DNA of 64,000 bases from Bradyrhizobium sp. WSM3983 (GCF_000473045.1 NZ_AXAY01000028.1:62001-126000), one strand, 5' to 3'; positions 52,325 to 60,791 are shown, counted from the stretch's first letter. Notes: a model not told the origin generated them from the letters alone. Program-made: numbers and translations.

Positions 52325-53149
52325 CTACTTGGCCAATTCCTTCGATCGCTTCGTCGCAGCCGCAATCGCGCGGATCATCAACTCGCGCAGGCCGGGCTCG
52401 CCCATCAGCACGCCGAGTGCCGCAGCGGTGGTGCCGCCCGGCGAGGTGACGTTCTGGCGCAGCGTGCTGGAGGGAAGATCCGACTGGTGCAGCAGCTCAC
52501 CAGAGCCCGCGACCGTTTCGCGCGCGAGCTTTGTCGCCAACGCTTCGGGCAATCCCGCTTCCACGCCGGCGCGCGCGAGCTCCTCGGCGAGCAGAAACAC
52601 ATAGGCCGGACCGGAGCCCGACACGGCGGTCACCGCGTCCATCAGGCTTTCATCCTCGACCCATTCGACCGAGCCGGTGGCGCGCAGCAATGCATCGGCG
52701 ATGGCACGTTGCGTGGCGCTGACATTCTTCGCAGCAACGGCAACCGTAATGCCGCGACCGATCGCGGCCGGCGTGTTCGGCATCGCGCGCACCACGGCGC
52801 CGCCGCAGACTTCTTCAAGCGAGGCGATCGTGGTTCCCGCCATGATCGAGACCACTGAGGTTTTGTCCGTGATGAACGACTTCAGCTTGGCGCCGGCGTC
52901 GCGGAACATCTGCGGCTTCACCGCGACGATCATCGTCTCGACGCTACCAGCCGCCTTCACATCGGGATTGAGCGCAACGCCCCTGGCGGCCAGCGCGGTG
53001 ATCTCGGGCGAGATGTGCGGATCGACCACCGCAACGCGGCGCGGATCGAGCCCGCCTGCCAGCCATCCGGTCAGCATCGCGCCGCCCATCTTGCCGGCGC
53101 CGGCGAGAAGGATGGTTCCGGTGATGTTTTGGAGAGTGCTGTTTGCCAC
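52325..53149 (-). CDS. proC: Pyrroline-5-carboxylate reductase
   Basis: A 274-residue NADPH-dependent enzyme that makes proline. The Rossmann ILLAGAGKMGGAML is at the N-terminus, VRAMPNTPAAIGRGIT follows, and the ProC signature is DAVTAVSGSGPAYVFLLAEEL plus NVTSPGGTTAAAL. The start is uncertain: GTG 53149 is used, because the ATG at 53206 lies in a family B palindrome and would add repeat-encoded residues (WVPAFAGTT). Confidence 0.94.
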   Translation of the reverse strand: MANSTLQNITGTILLAGAGKMGGAMLTGWLAGGLDPRRVAVVDPHISPEITALAARGVALNPDVKAAGSVETMIVAVKPQMFRDAGAKLKSFITDKTSVVSIMAGTTIASLEEVCGGAVVRAMPNTPAAIGRGITVAVAAKNVSATQRAIADALLRATGSVEWVEDESLMDAVTAVSGSGPAYVFLLAEELARAGVEAGLPEALATKLARETVAGSGELLHQSDLPSSTLRQNVTSPGGTTAAALGVLMGEPGLRELMIRAIAAATKRSKELAK

Positions 53150-53172
53150 TGCGGTCACCACGAACAAAGGTG

Positions 53173-53314
53173 TCGTCCCGGCGAAGGCCGGGACCCATAA
53201 CCACAAATGGTTCTAGTGGATGGAAGGCAGAGCAACAAGCATGCGCGATACGGCGAAATCACGCGGTATGGGTCCCGGCCCCCCGTGCGCAATTGCGCAC
53301 TAGGCCGGGACGAC
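53173..53314. repeat. Dispersed palindromic repeat, family B copy 3
   Basis: TCGTCCCGGCGAAGGCCGGG to GGCCGGGACGACGAC. The right tip carries CGTGCGCAATTGCGCAC. It lies between proC and ybjN and supplies a spurious upstream start for proC. Confidence 0.9.
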
Positions 53315-53347
53315 GACGAGGAGAGAGCCGTGGCTCACAGGAAAGGC

Positions 53348-53848
53348 TTACGCCTCGCCGACCGTATCAAACATCGCGGCGTCCATCGCCTGCGCGGTGG
53401 TCTTGCCGGCCCACACCACGAACTGGAACGCCGGGAAGTAACGTTCGCAGGCGTGGATGGCGCCGGCGAGCATGGCTTCGCATTGCGCGGTCGAGGCGGT
53501 GAGGCCGCCCGGCAGCACCAGCGCCTGGCGGTGCATGATCATGCCGGTGTTGGTCCACAGGTCGAAATGGCCGATCCACAATTGCTCGTTGACCGCGGCG
53601 ACGAGCCGCTGCACCTCGCCGAGCCGCGCGACCGGAATCTTCATGTCGAAAGCGGAAGCGAGATGCAGCGCTTCGATCTCACCCATCCAGGTGAACGAGA
53701 TCTGGTAGTCGGTCCATTGCCCCTTCGAGACAATGGTCAGTTCGTCTTCGCCGGAGCGTTCGAACGGCCAGTTGTTGCTGGCAGCGATATCCTCGACCAC
53801 CGCGAGCGGATGGCTTTTGGAATCGATAGCGCCTTCGAGCAGGGACAT
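53348..53848 (-). CDS. YbjN domain protein
   Basis: A 166-residue YbjN-family protein (type III chaperone-like fold, role unclear, linked in enterobacteria to stress and motility). Markers are NNWPFERSGEDELTIVSKGQW, ISFTWMGEIEALHLASAFD and LWIGHFDLWTNTGMIMHR. Single gene. Confidence 0.9.
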   Translation of the reverse strand: MSLLEGAIDSKSHPLAVVEDIAASNNWPFERSGEDELTIVSKGQWTDYQISFTWMGEIEALHLASAFDMKIPVARLGEVQRLVAAVNEQLWIGHFDLWTNTGMIMHRQALVLPGGLTASTAQCEAMLAGAIHACERYFPAFQFVVWAGKTTAQAMDAAMFDTVGEA

Positions 53849-53913
53849 GCCGTCTCGACCTCTTGCCTTCTTGTTGTCTTTAGATACGCACGCGGTTGGT
53901 CCGGCGCGCGCTT

Positions 53914-53931
53914 CCTTAGATATCGCTAAGG
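53914..53931. promoter_or_regulatory. Inverted repeat in the ybjN promoter region
   Basis: CCTTAG-N6-CTAAGG with an A/T-rich centre, 65 bases upstream of the ybjN start. It is the size of a dimeric repressor site and resembles PadR-type operators. The rest of 53932-54265 shows no gene. Confidence 0.35.
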
Positions 53932-54265
53932 CGATCCAATGGGAGTCGCTGTAGCGATCCCGGGATCAGCGCGGGCTTGTCGCGGATCAACTGATGTGAT
54001 TTGCGGAATCTGCGCAACCGGGTCCCGAGTCCGTCCACAAGCCAGGACTCGTTCGTCCACAGCTCATCTCGGCCACAATTCTTAACGATGAGAACAAACC
54101 GGAATCGAATTCGCGAGGAATACGCCAATCGTTAATTCCGCCCCGCGAGGGCTGTACCGCCATAGCGGCATGGGACCATGCGCTTTTTTGCTGCGGAACC
54201 GCTTGCCTGCGGCCCCGGACCGGCGTCATATTTCGAACCGGGTCGCTCAATCCCGAGCGGCCGAT

Positions 54266-54416
54266 GTTCTCAGGGCGGGGTGAAAGTCCCCACCGGCGGT
54301 AAGGGCCGAAAAGCCTAAGCCCGCGAGCGCCTTCCTCCAGGTTTTTACCGAAGGGAAGGGTCAGCAGATTCGGTGCGACTCCGAAGCCGACGGTTAAAGT
54401 CCGGATGAAAGAGAAC
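54266..54416 (+). ncRNA. FMN riboswitch (RFN element)
   Basis: P1 is a perfect GTTCTC / GAGAAC pair closing the element. Conserved aptamer blocks follow in order: CAGGGCGGGGTGAAAGTCCC, CACCGGCGGTAA, AGCCCGCGAGCG, GGTCAGCAGATTCGGTG, CCGAAGCCGACGGTTAAAGT and CCGGATGAAA. It precedes ribH by 78 bases. A small hairpin CGCATC-GCAA-GATGCG (54430-54445) lies between aptamer and gene; no strong U-tract terminator is visible, so translational control is as likely as transcriptional. Confidence 0.96.
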
Positions 54417-54494
54417 GGTCGGTGGCAGACGCATCGCAAGATGCGGCTGTTTGTCGTTCCGTGTGCCCTGATTCTGGTCCTTTGAAGGAAAGCC

Positions 54495-55064
54495 ATGAAT
54501 CAGATGTTGCAAGATCCCCAAGTCCAAACCTCCCAAGCTGAAACTTCCCAGACACCGCCGCCGGTTCCGCAAGGCCCGGCGACCGAGCATCCGCGCTTCG
54601 CCAAGCCGCAGCGGGTGGCCTTCGTGCAGGCCTGCTGGCACCGCGACGTGGTCGAGGAAGCCCGCATCGCCTTCATCAAGGAGGCCGAGGCGCGCCGTCT
54701 CACCCATGTCGACGTGTTCGAGGTGCCGGGCTCGTTCGAGATCCCGCTGCACGCGCAGGTCCTCGCCAAGACGCGGCGCTACACCGCGATCGTCGCGGCC
54801 GGCCTTGTCGTTGACGGTGGCATCTATCGCCACGAGTTCGTCGCTGACACCGTGATCAAGGCGCTGATGGACGTGCAACTGCGCACCGAGGTGCCGGTGT
54901 TCTCCGCCGTGCTGACGCCACAGCAATTCCACGAGACCGAAGTGCACTACGATTTCTTCCGCAGGCACTTTGCGATCAAGGGCGTCGAGGTCGCGGCCGC
55001 CTGTGCGGAGACACTGCTCGGCCTGGAGCGCCTGCGCGGCCAGGTCGCGGCGGGGATTGTGTAG
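54495..55064 (+). CDS. ribH: 6,7-dimethyl-8-ribityllumazine synthase (type II)
   Basis: A 189-residue riboflavin-pathway enzyme. The core has VAFVQACWHRDVVEEARIAF, DVFEVPGSFEIPLHAQ and GLVVDGGIYRHEFVADTVI. This is the decameric RibH2 type known from Brucella and Mesorhizobium, which lacks the T-x-x-Q-A-x2-R pattern of RibH1. An N-terminal Gln/Pro-rich stretch of ~38 residues precedes it. AAGGA lies ahead of ATG 54495. No other riboflavin gene is adjacent, so it is controlled alone by the FMN riboswitch. Confidence 0.94.
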   Translation: MNQMLQDPQVQTSQAETSQTPPPVPQGPATEHPRFAKPQRVAFVQACWHRDVVEEARIAFIKEAEARRLTHVDVFEVPGSFEIPLHAQVLAKTRRYTAIVAAGLVVDGGIYRHEFVADTVIKALMDVQLRTEVPVFSAVLTPQQFHETEVHYDFFRRHFAIKGVEVAAACAETLLGLERLRGQVAAGIV

Positions 55065-55168
55065 CACTCCTTGCACACGCCGCTGATGGTCAATCCCGCC
55101 GCCATCCCTATAAAGTCGGCGGCGGGAGGAGGCCGTGTGAGCGCGAGGGCGAAGGTCGGTTAGCTGCC

Positions 55169-55238
55169 GTGGGGTGGACAAAGCGGAGCGTGCCCACTAT
55201 TCCCGATCGCAAAACCTGCTGGTGGGCACGGCGCCCGC
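55169..55238. repeat. Dispersed palindromic repeat, family A degenerate copy
   Basis: GGGGTGGACAAAGCGGAGCG and CTGGTGGGCACGGCGCCCGC are recognisable family A arms with several changes. It overwrites the 3' end of the membrane-protein remnant to its right. Confidence 0.7.
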
Positions 55239-55602
55239 TCGCTCCGGCTTGAGCAGCCGGTAATGCAGCCGCGCATAGCCGCCGAGCCACCGGACGGCGG
55301 CATTGAGTCCGAGCGCCAGCAACGCAGCGAACCCTGCGCCAGTGGTCACCAAGGCGACGCCTGCGAGCCCGCGCAAGATCAGCTCGACGACCCGTCCATC
55401 GCCGAAATGCTTGTAGACGCTGATGAGCAATCCGATGCCGACAATTCCCACGGCGAGGCCGCTGAGCGCGAACAGCGCGGCCGTCGAGTTGCGGAAGGAG
55501 TGGTGGTTCTCCCACCGGCGCAATCCCGTCTCGGCGCGCAGCTCGCGTGCCAGCCGTCTGGGGTCGCCAAGAGCGGAGGCGACCTCTTGGCTGAATTCGC
55601 TC
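55197..55602 (-). pseudogene. Remnant of a HAAS/DUF1700-type membrane protein
   Basis: The frame encodes EVASALGDPRRLARELRAETGL, the end of a HAAS-type helical domain, then three hydrophobic segments (LSGLAVGIVGIGLLISVY, LAGVALVTTGAGFAALLALG). No start codon fits: upstream the frame runs antisense-free but through the end of the ATP-grasp gene, and the first HAAS helices are missing. The last 13 residues come from the family A repeat. It looks truncated at both ends. A functional short protein with an unusual start is not excluded. Confidence 0.5.
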
Positions 55603-56637
55603 TTAGCCCAGGGATACGCCTGCCTTGGCGCGGCTGATCCCAAGGGTGAGGATGCGATGCAGGAGATCCCTGTATTTGAGCCCGTCATGTTGAGCCGCCG
55701 TGGCGAACTCCTGGCTCTTGGCGATTTCAGGGTTTGGGTTGGCTTCGATGAAATACGGCGTGCCGTCGGCAGCGAGACGGAAATCGATGCGCGCGTAGCC
55801 ATCGAGGCCAAGCGCCCGGTAGATGCGTTTCGCGGCACGCTGGATGCGCGCCGTGACTTCGGGCGCGAGGTCTTTCGCCGGCCCGTCGACGATGCCGAGG
55901 CGCTCCTGGTAGTCGGTGTCGTGCTTGGCCTTTTCGGTGGCGATGTGCCGTGAACTGCGCCCGCCCATGCTGCCGAATTTCAATTCCCACACCGGCAGGA
56001 CGCGGAGACGGTTGTTGCCGAGAACGCCGACATAAAGCTCGCGACCCTCGATGAACTGCTCGGCGATGGCCGCGGTTTCGCTCCGATCGTGGATGAAGGC
56101 GACGCGCTCCGCGAGCTTTTCGTCGGTATCGACGATGGAGGCCTGAGAAATGCCGGCAGATCCATCCATGTTCAGGCTCTTGACGATCAGCGGCAGCGCA
56201 AGATGCTTCGGCCGCTTGACCTTGCGTCGCATCGGGAAGACGGCGAAGGCCGGGACCGCGATGCGGCGGTGATGCACCAGCGTCTTGGAAAGGTCTTTGC
56301 CGCGCGCCAGGATCAGGCCGCGCGGATTACACCCGGTATAAGGGACCTTCATCAGTTCGAGATAGCTGGCGATATGCTGGTCATAGGCGACGTTGTAGTG
56401 GAATTCCTCCAGCAGCGTGAAAACCACGTGCGGCTTGAACTCCTCGATCGCTTCGCGGACCGGCCTGATTTCCTCCTGTGCGCCGAGTGCGCGGACCTCA
56501 TGGCCGGCCGCGCGCAAGGTGCTCACGACGTCGTATTCCGTTTTCCAAGTGTTGATTTCCTGCGCCGTGTATCCGTCGGATGAGTCCGGCGGCAGGAAGT
56601 CGGGATGCATCAGCACGAGGATACGGAGTCGTCTCAT
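55603..56637 (-). CDS. ATP-grasp ligase (D-Ala-D-Ala ligase-like)
   Basis: A 344-residue ATP-grasp protein. After ILVLMHPDFLPPDSSDG come an N-domain, NPRGLILARGKDLSKTLVHH, the nucleotide-binding LPLIVKSLNMDGSAGIS and FIEGRELYVGVLGNN, then the metal-binding YARIDFRLAADG and FIEANPNPEIA. It is Ddl-like but not housekeeping Ddl. The ATG overlaps the metallopeptidase stop (ATGA), showing coupling. It probably ligates a carboxylate to an amine, perhaps a peptide or amino acid; the substrate is unknown. Confidence 0.88.
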   Translation of the reverse strand: MRRLRILVLMHPDFLPPDSSDGYTAQEINTWKTEYDVVSTLRAAGHEVRALGAQEEIRPVREAIEEFKPHVVFTLLEEFHYNVAYDQHIASYLELMKVPYTGCNPRGLILARGKDLSKTLVHHRRIAVPAFAVFPMRRKVKRPKHLALPLIVKSLNMDGSAGISQASIVDTDEKLAERVAFIHDRSETAAIAEQFIEGRELYVGVLGNNRLRVLPVWELKFGSMGGRSSRHIATEKAKHDTDYQERLGIVDGPAKDLAPEVTARIQRAAKRIYRALGLDGYARIDFRLAADGTPYFIEANPNPEIAKSQEFATAAQHDGLKYRDLLHRILTLGISRAKAGVSLG

Positions 56638-57662
56638 AGCGCGATCCATTTGCGCCGAGACGGGCCAAACAGCGCGTGCATCGTCTTGGCGGTCACGAGG
56701 ACAGTGAAATCGAGAACGAGCTTTTGTTCCGGGCCCACCGCGCGCAGGTCGAGCTCGCGGCACCGGGAGATCATGTCGTCAAGCACGGCATCGAGCGTGA
56801 GCTGGTTCTCGCCCGTCCACCGCGCGACCAGTCGCCTGATCTGGGCGCGGTGCCGCCGGATCAGGGCCGCAGCCGGCTTCGACCGGTGATGCCGCGGATC
56901 GGCAGAGAACAGCCGGGAGAGGTCGCGGTCGTAGGTCTTCGGTGGCGTGAAGGCGTAGAATGCCTGCTTCTGCTTGTAGTGCTCTTCGAGCGTCTGGCTG
57001 AGCCTGCTCAGGGGATCGACACGCTTTCGCGTCGTGACGAGCGGTCGCTCTCCCGCGATCTCGCCCATGAGCTCGTCGACATATTCGAGTTTCTTCAGCG
57101 CGGGCCAGCCGGCGTATCGCGTGCGCCAGTTCGAACGCGGTCGCAGCCACACCGCAAACGTCTCGGCGAAATCTTCATCCGGGTGGCTCTGCGCGTACCA
57201 GAGCCGGAGGTGCTGAACGTAACGCCTGCTCGCCGGATTGGGCCGGTAGTAGCGCGGGTAGTGTTTCGACGACGGCCCGAACAATTGTTGCCAGCGCCGG
57301 CGGCGCTGCAACTGGAAACCGTGCTGGATGGCATGGCCCGCCTCGTGACGGAGAATGGCCATGCACTCGCGCCAGGTTCCGCCCTCGACGTCGAACATCA
57401 TCTTCTTCTCGAGCTTCATCAGGCGGGGATGGGCGAGATAGAAGGGGATCGCGATGCCGGGCACGTCTCCCGGACTGAACCACTCGCTCGAGATCCACGT
57501 GTGCGGCCGCAGCCGGATGCCTCGCTCTTCCAGCTCCTCGTGGAGCGTGGCGACGCAATCCTCCAGCCAGGTGCCTTCGACCGTAACCTTCAGGCTGGAG
57601 AGGCGCTGCTTGAGCAGCTCGTCATCCGACAGCTTTTCCCAAGCAAATTTCCGGCGCGGCAT
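56634..57662 (-). CDS. Putative zinc-binding metallopeptidase
   Basis: A 342-residue protein with a zincin motif H106-EAG-H110 in MAILRHEAGHAIQHGF and a downstream acidic segment PDEDFAETFAVW (about 161-171) that could give the third ligand. It is rich in Arg/Trp/Tyr and has no signal peptide, so it probably acts in the cytoplasm. It resembles the 'putative zinc-binding metallopeptidase' family. It is translationally coupled to the ATP-grasp ligase. A peptide-cutting plus peptide-joining pair is the simplest reading, as inference. Confidence 0.85.
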   Translation of the reverse strand: MPRRKFAWEKLSDDELLKQRLSSLKVTVEGTWLEDCVATLHEELEERGIRLRPHTWISSEWFSPGDVPGIAIPFYLAHPRLMKLEKKMMFDVEGGTWRECMAILRHEAGHAIQHGFQLQRRRRWQQLFGPSSKHYPRYYRPNPASRRYVQHLRLWYAQSHPDEDFAETFAVWLRPRSNWRTRYAGWPALKKLEYVDELMGEIAGERPLVTTRKRVDPLSRLSQTLEEHYKQKQAFYAFTPPKTYDRDLSRLFSADPRHHRSKPAAALIRRHRAQIRRLVARWTGENQLTLDAVLDDMISRCRELDLRAVGPEQKLVLDFTVLVTAKTMHALFGPSRRKWIAL

Positions 57663-57776
57663 CAGGTATCCAGAAGGCAGGGATGACTCGGAATCTCAAT
57701 GATGTCATGGGCGGCAGCCCGCAACAACCCGCGAGCCGTGCTGCGGCGCGTCGTGAGGGGCGGGAGCGGCTCGCGC

Positions 57777-58029
57777 TCCCTCGCCCCGCTTGCGGGCAGG
57801 GCAATCGCATATGACTCGTTGCGGGCGACCTGCGCGCACGCCTCGTCCTTCGAGACGGCGCTTACGCGCCTCCTCAGGATGAGGCTAACCAGCGTCAGTG
57901 CCCCTTTGAAACTGCTGCCGCATACTCCGCCCTCATCCTGAGGAGCCCGCCCAAAGCGGGCGTCTCGAAGGATGGTCGCAGGGACAAGTTTTCATATGCG
58001 ATTGCCCTGCCGCTTGCGGGGAGAGGCGA
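57777..58029. repeat. Nested palindromes, family D outer and family E inner
   Basis: Outer arms at 57777-57814 and 57992-58029 share an exact 18-base complement (CAGGGCAATCGCATATGA and its reverse). Inside lies a second palindrome, 57841-57975, with arms CCTCGTCCTTCGAGACG / CGTCTCGAAGGATGG and CTCCTCAGGATGAGG / CCTCATCCTGAGGAG. The two are concentric. It fills the metallopeptidase-prs gap and ends 8 bases before the prs stop. No gene is seen in 57663-58037. Confidence 0.85.
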
Positions 58030-58037
58030 AGAAGAAA

Positions 58038-58991
58038 TCAGTCGAACAGGCTCGAGACTGACTCTTCCGCCGCGGTGCGCGCGATCGCATCCGAGATCAG
58101 GCTCGCGATCGGCAGTGTGCGGATGTTCGGCGCCTTGGTCACCGCTTCCGTCGGCAGGATCGAGTCGGTGATGACGAGCTCTTTCAGCTTCGAGCCCGAG
58201 ATACGGGCGGCCGCGCCGCCGGAGAGCACGCCATGGGTGATATAGGCGTAGACATCCTTGGCGCCCTTGGCGATCAGCGCGTCGGCGGCGTTCACCAGCG
58301 TGCCGCCGGAATCGACGATGTCGTCGACCAGGATACAGCTGTAGCCTGAGACGTCGCCGATCACGTTCATGACTTCGGATTCACCCGGACGTTCGCGGCG
58401 TTTGTCGACGATCGCGAGCGGGGTGTTGATGCGCTTGGCGAGGCCGCGGGCGCGGGCCACGCCGCCGACGTCGGGCGATACTACCATCACGTTGCCGAGA
58501 TCGAAACGTTCGCGGATGTCGCGCACCATCAGGGGGGCAGCGAACAAATTGTCGGTCGGGATATCGAAGAAGCCCTGGATCTGGCCGGCATGCAGGTCGA
58601 GCGTCATGACGCGGTCGACGCCGGCATGGGTGATCAGATTGGCGACGAGCTTGGCCGAGATCGGCGTGCGCGAGCCGGAGCGGCGGTCCTGCCTGGCATA
58701 GCCGAAATAGGGGATCACTGCGGTGATGCGGCGCGCCGAGGAGCGGCGCAGCGCGTCGGTGATGATCAGCAGCTCCATCAGATTGTCGTTCGCCGGAAAC
58801 GAAGTCGACTGGATGATGAAGGCATCCGAGCCGCGGATGTTTTCCTGGACCTCGACGAAGATCTCCATGTCGGCAAAGCGCCGCACCACCGCTTTGGTCA
58901 GCGGCATGTCCAGGCCCTGCGCGATCGCCTGCGCGAGGGCGGGATTCGAGTTGCCGGCGACAAGCTTGATGGAGCCGTTCTTGGCCGACAT
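58038..58991 (-). CDS. prs: Ribose-phosphate pyrophosphokinase
   Basis: A 317-residue PRPP synthase feeding purine, pyrimidine, His and Trp synthesis. ATG 58991 (MSAKNGSIKLVAGNSNP) is used over 59036. Markers are FVEVQENIRGSDAFIIQST, PYFGYARQDRRSGSRTPIS, DLHAGQIQGFFDIP, the PRPP loop CILVDDIVDSGGTL and the flexible KRRERPGESEVMN. Confidence 0.97.
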   Translation of the reverse strand: MSAKNGSIKLVAGNSNPALAQAIAQGLDMPLTKAVVRRFADMEIFVEVQENIRGSDAFIIQSTSFPANDNLMELLIITDALRRSSARRITAVIPYFGYARQDRRSGSRTPISAKLVANLITHAGVDRVMTLDLHAGQIQGFFDIPTDNLFAAPLMVRDIRERFDLGNVMVVSPDVGGVARARGLAKRINTPLAIVDKRRERPGESEVMNVIGDVSGYSCILVDDIVDSGGTLVNAADALIAKGAKDVYAYITHGVLSGGAAARISGSKLKELVITDSILPTEAVTKAPNIRTLPIASLISDAIARTAAEESVSSLFD

Positions 58992-59185
58992 GGACGCTTC
59001 CTCCCGCGCTTTGCTGGATACGACGTTCAACATCAAAGAATACCCACTGGCAGCACGGTTACGACGGGCGAGGAAATATCAGGCCGAAGCCCGCACTGGC
59101 AACCCGGGATGCTACGTTTTCCCTCCGAAAAGCCTGAGTCGGGCCAACAGCTTGGCTGCAACTTGGGCCCGTGGTTTAGCGGTGG

Positions 59186-59812
59186 TTATTGCCGGGCATA
59201 GCCGAGCGCCGAGGCCGGCATCTCCAGCGCCGGAGCCTCCGGAGCCACACTCGCCACCGCCGGTCCGCGCAGGCCCGGAACCGAGCCGGGCGCGTCCGGC
59301 GTTCCGTTGATCATGTTGGAAAGTCCGCTGAATCCGGCCTGGGCGATCTTCCGCAGCACGAGGTCGTCGGCAGCCTGCCAGGGGTCGCGCATCGCGTCCC
59401 GGCCGCCTTTGGCGGCGGTCAGTTCCTCGCCGGAGAGGCGCAGCGCCCGCTGCTGGCTGGCGTCGTAGACGTCCCAGACCCAGGCGATCACGGTCTTGCC
59501 GCGGACCACCTGGGCGGAGAGGTAGCTGCGCACGCGGTAGGCGGCCGTCCCCTCGCGGGAGACCACGGACAGGCTACGCAGCTTGGATTCGCTGTCGAGC
59601 ACGCCGACCATGCGGTCGAATACCTGCGGCGGCGGGCCGTCGATCGACTCAAAAGCGACCGTCGCCCCAGACCCGCCGCTCGGCACCATCGCGTAGGAAT
59701 TGGCGGGTGCGTTGCCGCCGGCGCAGCCGGCCAGCGCGGTCGCTGCCGCCAGCAGTATGACCGCCAGCACGCGCGAGCCCGCACGGCGCAAGATGAATGA
59801 CGCTTCCCTCAT
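59186..59812 (-). CDS. Putative outer- or inner-membrane lipoprotein
   Basis: A 208-residue protein with a lipoprotein signal: MREASFILRRAGSRVLAV, hydrophobic core, and lipobox LAGC with Cys at about 29. The mature part has FESIDGPPPQVFDRMVGVLDSES and RVRSYLSAQVVRGKTVIAWVWDVYD, suggesting a compact periplasmic domain, with a Pro/Ala-rich tail. The family is unknown to me. Confidence 0.82.
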   Translation of the reverse strand: MREASFILRRAGSRVLAVILLAAATALAGCAGGNAPANSYAMVPSGGSGATVAFESIDGPPPQVFDRMVGVLDSESKLRSLSVVSREGTAAYRVRSYLSAQVVRGKTVIAWVWDVYDASQQRALRLSGEELTAAKGGRDAMRDPWQAADDLVLRKIAQAGFSGLSNMINGTPDAPGSVPGLRGPAVASVAPEAPALEMPASALGYARQ

Positions 59813-59874
59813 TGAGGGCAGCGATATCGTTAAAATCGATTAAGGTCTAGGGCAGAGGCGATACAAAACACACT

Positions 59875-60000
59875 GTCATTCCGGGGCGCGCCACTTGGCG
59901 CGAGCCCGGAATCCATTTCTCCGCGCGAACTTCCGCACGATGGATTCTCAGATGCGCAATTGCGCATCATAGTTCTCGCTTCGCGAGCCCCCGGAATGAC
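59875..60000. repeat. Dispersed palindromic repeat, family C copy 3
   Basis: GTCATTCCGGGGCGCGCC to CCCCCGGAATGAC with inner arms CCCGGAATCCAT and ATGGATTCTCAG; the right arm carries an extra small palindrome ATGCGCAATTGCGCAT. It lies between the lipoprotein gene and pgeF. Confidence 0.9.
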
Positions 60001-60023
60001 GGTTGTTCAGGTTGCCGGTGTGT

Positions 60024-60791
60024 TCACGCTTCCAGCGCGATCGCGTGAATATGGCGGCCGTAATCCGGCTCCTTGCGATGCACCGAGCGGCGATAGCTGA
60101 AGAAGCGCTCGTCGGCGTAGGTATCGAGGCCGAGATCGTCGATCATCAGAATGCCGGCGGCTTCCAGCCGCATGCGGATGAAGCCGGCGAGGTCGAACAT
60201 CGCGTGGCCCTCGCGCAGCGACGGGATGAAGAACATCGCGTTGTCCGCATCCGCCTCGATGAAACGCGCGACGAACTCGTTGCCGACCTCGTAGCTGTCC
60301 TGGCGGATCAAGGGACCGATCGCGGCGATGATGCCGCTGCGGGCGGCGCCGAGATTCTCCATCGCCGAGATCGTGGATTCCAGCACACCCGTGAGCGCGC
60401 CCTTCCAGCCGGCATGGGCGCCGCCGATCACGCGCGCATGGGGATCGACGAACAGCACGGGGCCGCAATCGGCGGTGGAGACGCCGAGCGCGATGCCCGG
60501 CGTCCTGGTCACCAGTGCATCCCCCTTCGGCCGTGGGCCGCTTGGCCAGGGTGCATCGGCGACGCGGACGTCGGGCGAATGGATCTGATGCAGGCTGAGA
60601 AAGCGCTCCGGCGCAATGCCGACATGTTCGGCCATGCGGCGGCGGTTCTCTGCAACAAGGGCCTGATCGTCGTTGGAGCCGAGCCCGCCGTTGAGCGCGG
60701 CATAGATGCCGCTGGAGACGCCGCCTTCACGCGTGAAGAAGGAATGGCGCAGGCCGGGCACTGCCGACAGCAGCGACGAAGTGAGAGTCAT
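60024..60791 (-). CDS. pgeF: Peptidoglycan editing factor / YfiH laccase-domain protein
   Basis: A 255-residue YfiH-family protein. Metal-site segments are STADCGPVLF and GGAHAGWKGALTG, with SLHQIHSPDV and the late DTYADERFFSYRRS. E. coli PgeF removes Ser misincorporated in the peptidoglycan stem; others act as purine nucleoside phosphorylases. Its ATG overlaps the midA stop by four bases. Confidence 0.94.
   Translation of the reverse strand: MTLTSSLLSAVPGLRHSFFTREGGVSSGIYAALNGGLGSNDDQALVAENRRRMAEHVGIAPERFLSLHQIHSPDVRVADAPWPSGPRPKGDALVTRTPGIALGVSTADCGPVLFVDPHARVIGGAHAGWKGALTGVLESTISAMENLGAARSGIIAAIGPLIRQDSYEVGNEFVARFIEADADNAMFFIPSLREGHAMFDLAGFIRMRLEAAGILMIDDLGLDTYADERFFSYRRSVHRKEPDYGRHIHAIALEA

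Noticed and set aside
54035..54085. Three TCCACA/GCCACA-like words resembling DnaA boxes
   Set aside because: None matches TTATCCACA closely, and there is no AT-rich unwinding region or usual origin neighbour.
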